DNA of 64,000 bases from Burkholderiales bacterium (GTDB taxonomy: Bacteria > Pseudomonadota > Gammaproteobacteria > Burkholderiales > Burkholderiaceae_C). Position 1 is the first letter of the stretch; each line of letters starts with the position of its first letter. The notes below the pieces were generated by a model. It made no database searches. It was not told the DNA's origin and saw nothing but the letters and a program-made list of their open reading frames with translations. The stretch is taken from positions 1-64,000 of the forward strand of contig JAFKGD010000006.1 of assembly GCA_017307855.1 (NCBI GenBank), given 5' to 3'. This document shows positions 57,767-64,000 of this stretch, in pieces. The position numbers and the translations under genes are program-made.

Positions 57767-58759
57767 ATGCGCAATACCCTTCAGCGCCGCCAGCTGATCC
57801 AGGCGCTGGGCGCCCTCGCCGCCCTGCCCGCGCTCACGCGCCATGCATGGGCCCAGGCCGTGACCTGGCCGTCGAAGCCCGTGCGCCTGGTCGTGCCCTT
57901 CACGCCCGGCGGCACCACCGATTTCGTGACGCGCCTGGTCGGCGTGGAGCTGGGCAAGGTGCTCGGCCAGCCCGTGGTGGTGGAGAACAAGCCCGGCGCG
58001 GGCACCGTGATCGGTGTCGATTCGGTGGCCAAGGGCCCCGCCGACGGCAGCGCCTTCGTCACCGTGGCCAACAGCTTCACGGCCAATCCCACGCTGGTGA
58101 AGAAGCTGCCCTACGACACGGTGAAAGACCTGCGCCCCGTGGCGCTGATGGGCATGTCGGAGCACGTGCTGGCCACGCATCCGGGCAGCGGTCTCAAGAA
58201 CATCGCCGATCTGCGCAACCTCGCTCGCAGCAAACCGGGGTCGCTGAGCTACGCCTCGTTCGGCGCCGGCACCTCGGCCCACCTGTCGGGCGAGCTGCTC
58301 AAGCAGCAGATGGGGATCGATCTGGTCCACGTGCCCTACAAGGGCCAGGGGCCGGCGCTGGCCGACCTGCTGGGAGGTCAGGTGACGGTGATGTTCGGCA
58401 ACTGGCCCGAGTTCCGCGGCCACATCCAGAGCGGCAAGCTGGTGGCGCTGGGCATGGCGACGGCCAGGCGCTCGGCCTACGCACCCGACGTGCCCACGCT
58501 CGCCGAGCAGGGCGTGCCGATCGAATCGAATTCCTGGAACGGCCTGCTGGCCCCCGCGGGTACGCCCGATGCCATCGTGCAGCGCATGAACGCGGAGGTG
58601 AACAAGGCACTGGCCAGCCCGGCCGTCACCGAGGCGTTCCAGAAAGGTGGCATCGCGTCGCTGTCGGGCACACCCGAGCAGTTCGCCGCGTTCATCCAGA
58701 GCGAGATGGCCAAGTACGCCGAGGTGATCCGCCGCGGCAACATCACGATCGACGGCTGA
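57767..58759 (+). CDS. Bug-family periplasmic receptor within the hpa operon
   Basis: A 330-residue Bug/tripartite-tricarboxylate receptor. Signal peptide LQRRQLIQALGALAALPALT has a twin-arginine-like pair and ends near HAWAQA. The mature protein has the family start WPSKPVRLVVPFTPGGTTDF, then GAGTVIGVDSVAKGPADGS and PDVPTLAEQGVPIES. It is inserted between hpaE and hpaD, with an AAGGAGACA ribosome site, so it probably captures an aromatic carboxylate such as phenylacetate derivatives. No TctAB permease genes are nearby. Confidence 0.9.
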   Translation: MRNTLQRRQLIQALGALAALPALTRHAWAQAVTWPSKPVRLVVPFTPGGTTDFVTRLVGVELGKVLGQPVVVENKPGAGTVIGVDSVAKGPADGSAFVTVANSFTANPTLVKKLPYDTVKDLRPVALMGMSEHVLATHPGSGLKNIADLRNLARSKPGSLSYASFGAGTSAHLSGELLKQQMGIDLVHVPYKGQGPALADLLGGQVTVMFGNWPEFRGHIQSGKLVALGMATARRSAYAPDVPTLAEQGVPIESNSWNGLLAPAGTPDAIVQRMNAEVNKALASPAVTEAFQKGGIASLSGTPEQFAAFIQSEMAKYAEVIRRGNITIDG

Positions 58760-58762
58760 GCC

Positions 58763-59686
58763 ATGGGCAAGCTTGCACTCGCCGCCAAGATCACCCACGT
58801 GCCCTCGCTGTATCTCAGCGAGCTGGACGGCCCGCGCAAGGGCAGCCGCCAGGCCGCCATCGACGGCCACCGCGAGATCGGACGGCGCTGCCGCGAGCTG
58901 GGGGTGGACACCATCGTGGTGTTCGACACGCACTGGCTGGTCAACGCCAGCTACCACCTCAACTGCGCGCCGCACTTCAAGGGCGTGTATTCCAGCAACG
59001 AGCTGCCGCACTTCATCAGCAACATGCCCTACGAGATCCCGGGCAACCCGGCGCTGGGCCAGTTGCTGGCGCAGGCGTGCAACGAGTGGGGCGTGGAAAC
59101 GCTGGCGCACGATGCCACCACGCTGGGCCCCGAGTACGGCACGCTGGTGCCCATGCGCTACATGAACGAAGACCTGCACTTCAAGGCGATCTGCGTATCG
59201 GCGCTGTGCACCAGCCATTACCTCAATGACAGCGCGCGCCTGGGCTGGGCCATGCGCCGCGCGGTCGAAGACCATTACGACGGCACCGTGGCCTTCTTCG
59301 CCAGCGGATCGCTGTCGCACCGCTTCGCGCAGAACGGCCTGGCGCCGCAGTTCGCCGACCGCATCTGGAGCCCGCTGCTCGAACGCATGGACCACGACGT
59401 GGTGGGCATGTGGGAAGGCGGGGAATGGGCCGACTTCTGCACCATGCTGCCCGAGTACGCCACCAAGGGCCACGGCGAAGGCTTCATGCACGACACCGCG
59501 ATGCTGCTGGGTGCTCTAGGCTGGTCGGCCTACGACGGCCGGGCCGAGGTGGTCACGCCCTACTTCGGCTCGTCGGGCACGGGGCAGATCAACGCGATCT
59601 TTCCGGTCACGCCGCAGGACGGGCGCGCCATCCCCCGGGCCCAGGCGTCCAGCGCCGAGGGCTTCCAGGCCGTCTCGCGCCTCTGA
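58763..59686 (+). CDS. hpaD: 3,4-dihydroxyphenylacetate 2,3-dioxygenase
   Basis: HpaD performs meta cleavage of homoprotocatechuate. The 307-residue protein is a class III (LigB-type) extradiol dioxygenase: His in KITHVPSLYLSEL, His in VVFDTHWLVNASYHLNC, Glu in the MWEGGEW region, and the SGSLSHRF stretch. It follows the bug gene by 3 nt. The HpaD assignment, rather than another LigB-type enzyme, is fixed by neighbours hpaE and hpaF. Confidence 0.94.
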   Translation: MGKLALAAKITHVPSLYLSELDGPRKGSRQAAIDGHREIGRRCRELGVDTIVVFDTHWLVNASYHLNCAPHFKGVYSSNELPHFISNMPYEIPGNPALGQLLAQACNEWGVETLAHDATTLGPEYGTLVPMRYMNEDLHFKAICVSALCTSHYLNDSARLGWAMRRAVEDHYDGTVAFFASGSLSHRFAQNGLAPQFADRIWSPLLERMDHDVVGMWEGGEWADFCTMLPEYATKGHGEGFMHDTAMLLGALGWSAYDGRAEVVTPYFGSSGTGQINAIFPVTPQDGRAIPRAQASSAEGFQAVSRL

Positions 59687-59702
59687 ATTCCGCAGGCACC
59701 GA

Positions 59703-60161
59703 ATGCCCCACCTCGTCATCCTCTACACGCCCAACCTCGAACGCGACACCGACATGACCGCGCTGTGCCGCGCGCTGGCCGACACGATGGTCGGCTTCCG
59801 CGACGACGCGGGCCGCGCGGTGTTTCCCATCGGCGGCACGCGCGTGCTGGCCTACCCCGCGGCTCACTTCGCCGTGGCCGATGGGGGTGCGGCCGGTCGC
59901 GCGGCAGGCACACACAAGGGCGTGGACGGCAAGGGCGACGGTGGCGACTACGCCTTCGTCTACCTCAACCTGCGCATGGGCCAGGGCCGCACCGACGCCG
60001 TGGTGAAAGCGGCCGGCGCTGCGCTGCAGGCCGTGGCGCAACGGCATTTCGCGCCCATCTTCGACAAGCGCCACATCGGCATCACCTTCCAGGTGGACGT
60101 GGGCACCGAAGCTTTCGACAGCAAGCACAGCAACCTGCACCCGCTCTTCAACAAGAACTGA
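59703..60161 (+). CDS. hpaF: 5-carboxymethyl-2-hydroxymuconate delta-isomerase
   Basis: HpaF isomerises CHM to the 2-oxo-hept-3-ene-dioate precursor. The product is 152 residues, about 25 more than E. coli HpaF. It starts [13 protein letters not shown], leaving the catalytic proline at the N-terminus after Met removal, as in the tautomerase superfamily. [19 protein letters not shown] near the end is typical. A Gly/Ala-rich loop ([20 protein letters not shown]) appears to be an insert. It lies 16 nt after hpaD. Confidence 0.92.
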   Translation: MPHLVILYTPNLERDTDMTALCRALADTMVGFRDDAGRAVFPIGGTRVLAYPAAHFAVADGGAAGRAAGTHKGVDGKGDGGDYAFVYLNLRMGQGRTDAVVKAAGAALQAVAQRHFAPIFDKRHIGITFQVDVGTEAFDSKHSNLHPLFNKN

Positions 60162-60166
60162 ACCCG

Positions 60167-60979
60167 ATGCTCGCCCCCGAACTCATCGAACAGCTGGCCG
60201 CCGAACTGCACCGCGCCGAGACCTCGCGCACGCAGGTCGAGCATTTCTCCAGGCGCTATCCGGACATGACCATTGCCGATGGCTACGCCGTCTCGCGCGC
60301 CTGGGTGGCCGCCAAGATCGCGGGCGGCCGCACGGTACGCGGCCACAAGATCGGCCTCACCTCGCGGGCCATGCAGATTTCCAGCCAGATCGACGAACCC
60401 GATTACGGCACCTTGCTCGACGACATGTTCTTCGAACCCGGCGACATCCCGTTTGCGCGCTTCATCGCGCCGCGCGTGGAGGTGGAGCTGGCCTTCGTGC
60501 TTGCACGGGACATCGACGGCAGCCGGGGCGAGGTGACCATCGACCAGGTGCTGGACGCCACCGAGTACGTCACGCCCGCCATCGAGATCATCGATGCGCG
60601 CATCGAGCAGTTCGACCGCCACACCAGGGCGATGCGCCGCGTGCAGGACACCATCAGCGACAACGCCGCCAATGCCGGCATCGTGCTGGGCGGGCGCCGC
60701 GTGGCCCCGCGCGAGGTGGATCTGCCCTGGTGCGGCGCCATCCTGCGCCAGAACGGCGTGGTGGAAGAAACCGGCCTCGCCGCCGGCGTGCAGGGCCATC
60801 CGGCGATCGGCATCGCATGGCTGGCGATGAAGCTGGCGCCCTGGGGCGAGACACTCAAGGCCGGCCAGGTGGTGCTGGCCGGCTCGTTCACGCGGCCGGT
60901 TGCGGCGAAACCCGGTGACCGCTTCGAGGCGGACTATGGCAACCTCGGACGCTTCGATTTCACCTTCGTCCAGGATTGA
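60167..60979 (+). CDS. hpaH: 2-oxo-hept-3-ene-1,7-dioate hydratase
   Basis: HpaH adds water to the enol intermediate to give 4-hydroxy-2-oxo-heptanedioate. The 270-residue protein matches the MhpD/HpaH hydratase fold with [40 protein letters not shown] and [13 protein letters not shown]. It lies 5 nt past hpaF. A decarboxylase (HpaG), which should act between hpaF and hpaH, is not seen in this window. Confidence 0.93.
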   Translation: MLAPELIEQLAAELHRAETSRTQVEHFSRRYPDMTIADGYAVSRAWVAAKIAGGRTVRGHKIGLTSRAMQISSQIDEPDYGTLLDDMFFEPGDIPFARFIAPRVEVELAFVLARDIDGSRGEVTIDQVLDATEYVTPAIEIIDARIEQFDRHTRAMRRVQDTISDNAANAGIVLGGRRVAPREVDLPWCGAILRQNGVVEETGLAAGVQGHPAIGIAWLAMKLAPWGETLKAGQVVLAGSFTRPVAAKPGDRFEADYGNLGRFDFTFVQD

Positions 60980-60986
60980 CCGCGCC

Positions 60987-61832
60987 ATGCAGACACCCAT
61001 CAACACCTTCAAACAGGCCATGCGCGAGAAGCGCCCGCAGATCGGGCTGTGGCTCGGCCTGGCCGATGCGTACACCGCCGAGATCTGCGCGGGTGCGGGC
61101 TTCGACTGGCTGCTGCTCGACGGCGAACATGCGCCCAATGACCTCACGGGGCTGCTGGCCCAGTTGCAGGCGGTGAGCGGCTACCCCGGCGTGCACGCCG
61201 TGGCGCGCGTGCCCATGGGTCACGGCCACGTGGGCCAGATGCTGATCAAGCAATACCTCGACCTCGGCGCGCAGACGCTGCTGGTGCCCATGGTGGACAC
61301 GGCCGAGCAGGCCGCCACCATCGTGCGTTCGACACGCTACCCGGTGACCGGGGCCGGCAGCGATGCCGCGGCCGGCGGCGGCGTGCGCGGAATGGCGGGC
61401 GCGCGCGCGTCGCGCTGGGGCCGTTACCCGGCCTACGTGCGCGAGGCCAACGAACAGGTCTGCGTGCTGGTGCAGGTGGAGACGCGCGAGGCGCTGGACA
61501 ACATCGATGCCATCGCGGCCGTCGACGGCGTCGATGGCGTGTTCATCGGCCCGGCCGACCTGTCGGCCTCGATGGGCCATCCGGGCAACCCCGGCCATCC
61601 CGACGTGCTGGCGGCGATCGAGGACGCCATCGTGCGCATCGCGCGTGCGGGCAAGGCTCCGGGCATCCTGATGCGCGACGAGGCGCTGGTGAAGCGCTAC
61701 CTCGAGCTCGGCGCGCTGTTCGTGGCCGTGGATACCGATAGCGGCCTGCTCGCGCGCGGCACCAGTGCCCTTGCCGCGCAGTACAAGGGGCAACGCGCCG
61801 CCGCCGGCAGCGACCGCGGCTCGGTGTACTGA
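60987..61832 (+). CDS. hpaI: 4-hydroxy-2-oxoheptanedioate aldolase
   Basis: HpaI, a class II metal-dependent aldolase, splits the last intermediate to pyruvate and succinate semialdehyde. The 281-residue protein has [26 protein letters not shown] with the catalytic His48, VARVP with the catalytic Arg74, and [12 protein letters not shown]. Between VRSTRYPV and [13 protein letters not shown] is a Gly/Ala insert of about 11 residues ([11 protein letters not shown]) that typical HpaI lacks, which accounts for most of the extra length over the usual 262-267. Confidence 0.93.
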   Translation: MQTPINTFKQAMREKRPQIGLWLGLADAYTAEICAGAGFDWLLLDGEHAPNDLTGLLAQLQAVSGYPGVHAVARVPMGHGHVGQMLIKQYLDLGAQTLLVPMVDTAEQAATIVRSTRYPVTGAGSDAAAGGGVRGMAGARASRWGRYPAYVREANEQVCVLVQVETREALDNIDAIAAVDGVDGVFIGPADLSASMGHPGNPGHPDVLAAIEDAIVRIARAGKAPGILMRDEALVKRYLELGALFVAVDTDSGLLARGTSALAAQYKGQRAAAGSDRGSVY

Positions 61833-61871
61833 CGCCACCCGCCGCCAGCCCCAGAGCCAGCCATCGCGACC

Positions 61872-63611
61872 ATGACTTCTTCCAAGCGACTCAAGCCCCG
61901 TTCGGCCACCATCTACGAAGGCACGATCCGCGCCACCACGCGCAGCTTCCTCTACGGCCTGGGCCAGGACGACGAGGACATCGAGCGCCCGCACATCGGC
62001 GTCTTCCACACCGGCGGCGAGATGAGCCCGTGCAACATGAACCTGCGCGATCAGGCTCAGCACGCCAAGACCGGCATCTACGCCGCGGGCGGCATGCCGC
62101 ACGAATGCCCGGTGGTGTCGGTGAGCGACGGCCTGACCATGGCGCACTCGGGCATGCGCTTCTCCCTGATCTCGCGCGAACTGATTGCCGACAGCGTCGA
62201 GGCTTCCACGCGCGGCCACCAGTGGGACGGCATCTTCGCCATCGGTGCCTGCGACAAGAACCTGCCCGGCCTGATGATGGGTATCGTGCGCTGCAACGTG
62301 CCCGGCGTGTTCGTGCACGGCGGCTCGGCGCTGCCCGGCCAGGCGCCCGGCCCCGACGGCCGCGACCTCAACGTGGTCGACACCTACGAGGCCATCGGCC
62401 AGGTGCTGGCCGGCACGGCCACGCCGCAGGACCTGTCGGATGTGAGCCACGCCTGCCTGCCCAGCGCGGGCGCCTGCGCGGGCCAGTTCACCGCCAACAC
62501 CATGGGCATGGTCAGCGAGGCGCTGGGCCTGGCGCCCATCGGCTCCAGCATGGTGCCGGCGGTGTTCAGCGAACGCGCGCCGCTGATGCGCCGTGCCGCG
62601 CGCCAGCTGATGGCGGCCGTCGATCGCAGCCTCGAAGGCGGCGGACCGCTGCCCCGCGACATCGTGACACGCAAGGCGCTGGAAAACGCCTGCGCCATCG
62701 TGTCGGCCACGGGCGGCAGCACCAATGCGGCGCTGCACATTCCGGCCATCGCGCACGAGGCGGGCATCCGGTTCCACCTGGACGACGTGGCCGAGGTGTT
62801 TGCCCGCACGCCGCTCATCGGCGACCTGCGCCCGGGCGGCAAGTACCTGGCGCGCGACGTGCACTACATCGGCGGTGCCGGCGTCATCCTGCGCGAGCTG
62901 ATGGAGCGCGGCTTCGTGCACGGCGACGTGCTCACCTTCACGGGCCGCACGCTGGCCGAGGAGCTCGCAGCCTGCGCCGCGCCCGACGGCCGCGTGGTGC
63001 GCCCGGTGAGCGACGCGCTCACGCCCGACGGCGGCCTGGCCGTGCTCAAGGGCAACCTGTGCCCGCACGGCGCGCTGCTCAAGACCGCGGGCCTGAAGAA
63101 GCTCACGCACAGCGGGCCGGCCCGCGTGTTCGAGAACGAGGAAGAAGCCCAGGCCGCGGTACAGAACATGCGCTACGAGCCGGGCGACGTGATCGTCATC
63201 CGCAACGAAGGTCCCAAGGGCAGCCCCGGCATGCGCGAGATGCTGGGCCTGACGGCCCTGCTCTACGGCCAGGGCATGGGCGACAAGGTCGCCCTGCTGA
63301 CGGACGGACGCTTCTCCGGCGCCACGCGTGGCCTGTGCATCGGCTATGCCGGCCCCGAGGCGGCCGATGGCGGCCCGATCGCGGCGCTGGCCAACGGCGA
63401 CGTCGTGCATATCGACGCCCGCCCGCAGGCGCTGTCGATCACGGTCGACCTCACCGACGCGGAAATCGCCGCCCGGCTGGAAAAACGTCAGGTAAACACG
63501 GGGGCGCGACTGGGCGGCCTGCTGGAAAAATACGCGGCCACGGTCCGGCCGAGCCATCAGGGCGCCGTCACCCATTCGGGTGCCGTCACCTGGCTGCGCG
63601 ACGAGTCGTGA
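61872..63611 (+). CDS. IlvD/Edd-family dehydratase in the hpa cluster
   Basis: A 579-residue iron-sulfur dehydratase of the IlvD/Edd family. The three candidate cluster cysteines are Cys54 (SPCNMN), Cys127 (GACDKN) and Cys202 (GACAGQFTANTM). LTDGRFSGATRGLCIGYAGPE near the C-terminus is the family hallmark. Dihydroxy-acid dehydratase (Ile/Val synthesis) is the default call, but its position at the end of an hpa operon suggests action on a sugar acid or hydroxylated carboxylate. It is 39 nt after hpaI. Confidence 0.87.
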   Translation: MTSSKRLKPRSATIYEGTIRATTRSFLYGLGQDDEDIERPHIGVFHTGGEMSPCNMNLRDQAQHAKTGIYAAGGMPHECPVVSVSDGLTMAHSGMRFSLISRELIADSVEASTRGHQWDGIFAIGACDKNLPGLMMGIVRCNVPGVFVHGGSALPGQAPGPDGRDLNVVDTYEAIGQVLAGTATPQDLSDVSHACLPSAGACAGQFTANTMGMVSEALGLAPIGSSMVPAVFSERAPLMRRAARQLMAAVDRSLEGGGPLPRDIVTRKALENACAIVSATGGSTNAALHIPAIAHEAGIRFHLDDVAEVFARTPLIGDLRPGGKYLARDVHYIGGAGVILRELMERGFVHGDVLTFTGRTLAEELAACAAPDGRVVRPVSDALTPDGGLAVLKGNLCPHGALLKTAGLKKLTHSGPARVFENEEEAQAAVQNMRYEPGDVIVIRNEGPKGSPGMREMLGLTALLYGQGMGDKVALLTDGRFSGATRGLCIGYAGPEAADGGPIAALANGDVVHIDARPQALSITVDLTDAEIAARLEKRQVNTGARLGGLLEKYAATVRPSHQGAVTHSGAVTWLRDES

Positions 63612-63646
63612 TCGATCCGTTCACATCCTTCCAGGAGACATCCGCC

Positions 63647-64000
63647 ATGACTTTCAACCGTCGCCAGATCATCCAGACCGCCGGCGCCTCCGCGCTGCTG
63701 GCCAGCATCGGCCAGCACGCCTGGGCCCAGGCCAAACCCGAGGTGGCCCGCATCATCACCGGCTTTGCCGCCGGCGGCACGTCCGACACGATCTGCCGCC
63801 GCGTGGCGACCAAGATCGCGCCGGACTACGCCAACACCGCCGTGGTTGAAAACCGCACCGGCGCGGGCGGCCAGATCGCCGTGCAGTTCGTCAAGGGTGC
63901 GCCGGCCGACGGCGCCACCATCCTGCAGACGCCCACGTCCATCCTCACCATCTACCCGCACATCTACAAGAAGCTGCCGTACGAGCCGCTGGTGGATCTG
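63647..64000 (+). CDS. Bug-family periplasmic receptor, N-terminal fragment (cut by window edge)
   Basis: The first 118 codons of a Bug/tripartite-tricarboxylate receptor. The signal peptide FNRRQIIQTAGASALLASIG with an RR pair ends near HAWAQA, the same end as the receptor at 57.8 kb. The mature start EVARIITGFAAGGTSDTICR and GAGGQIAVQFVKGAPADGAT are family hallmarks. A CAGGAGACA ribosome site precedes the ATG. It follows the dehydratase by 35 nt, so the hpa transcript probably continues past the window. Confidence 0.9.
   Translation, partial: MTFNRRQIIQTAGASALLASIGQHAWAQAKPEVARIITGFAAGGTSDTICRRVATKIAPDYANTAVVENRTGAGGQIAVQFVKGAPADGATILQTPTSILTIYPHIYKKLPYEPLVDL

Noticed and set aside
60960-63575. 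An 871-codon minus-strand frame opposite hpaI and the dehydratase
   Set aside because: Antisense shadow of well-supported genes; composition typical of reversed GC-rich coding sequence.
61872-63611. Firm call as the biosynthetic ilvD
   Set aside because: Sequence features fit the whole IlvD/Edd family, and the catabolic context makes the biosynthetic role uncertain; a family-level name is safer.

Overview
The window is GC-rich, densely packed bacterial chromosome with no rRNA, tRNA, insertion sequence, phage or CRISPR array that I can see. The str operon order rpsL-rpsG-fusA-tuf, three Bug-family (tripartite tricarboxylate) receptors, an hpa homoprotocatechuate pathway, hemJ beside hemB, GatCAB, and a dispersed repeat with a CACTGCGTGT core together suggest a betaproteobacterium of the order Burkholderiales, most likely Comamonadaceae. 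This assignment is inferred from gene content and style, not from a marker search.

Layout. 1-3.6 kb: str operon on the minus strand with a good promoter. 3.7-7.5 kb: a minus-strand run hemJ, VanZ-like, 2Fe-2S ferredoxin, alpha/beta hydrolase and D-Ala-D-Ala carboxypeptidase. It is divergent from hemB-corA (7.8-9.9 kb), and the 337-bp gap between holds a possible small RNA. 10.0-18.2 kb: a putative aromatic/xenobiotic catabolic region with a Rieske oxygenase and separate ferredoxin, Bug receptor, LysR regulator, amidohydrolase, dienelactone hydrolase, HCCA isomerase, SDR, MaoC and a lone substrate-binding protein. 18.3-22.5 kb: an Mla-type lipid transport operon (permease with N-terminal extension, ATPase, MCE protein, lipoprotein) ending in a cyclic-nucleotide-binding protein. 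22.7-27.1 kb: LysR, mmsA and a GMC oxidoreductase. 27.1-30.1 kb: amt under an apparent sigma-54/NtrC control region, and a TSUP permease. 30.1-34.7 kb: mreB-mreC-mreD-mrdA (cell shape). 34.9-38.2 kb: gatCAB. 38.2-41.1 kb: DUF4124 protein, pyrE, xth and an XRE regulator. 41.3-43.4 kb: glutathione-dependent formaldehyde oxidation. 43.5-47.8 kb: M48 peptidase, ampG and a two-component system. 48.1-51.2 kb: O-antigen ligase and two glycosyltransferases. 51.0-54.8 kb: zinc-finger protein, ilvE, radA and a basic Ala/Arg-rich protein. 54.8-64.0 kb: an atypical SDR divergent from hpaR, then hpaE-bug-hpaD-hpaF-hpaH-hpaI, an IlvD/Edd-family dehydratase and a truncated bug gene.

The most interesting non-gene structures are as follows. 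Four copies of a dispersed repeat occur, two of them with compensatory base changes in two hairpins. There is a near-consensus -24/-12 promoter plus a perfect TGCACC-N5-GGTGCA NtrC box upstream of amt. There is an RcnR/FrmR-type operator over the frmA promoter, a 22-bp palindrome between LysR and mmsA, and an 11-bp inverted repeat that could occlude the ribosome-binding site of a bug gene. Two regions have clear terminators but no annotated gene to terminate (around 7.5 kb minus strand and 29.2 kb plus strand). The Rieske/dienelactone-hydrolase region and the hpa operon carrying a dehydratase and two Bug receptors are the strongest candidates for undescribed metabolism. Their substrates cannot be fixed from sequence alone.
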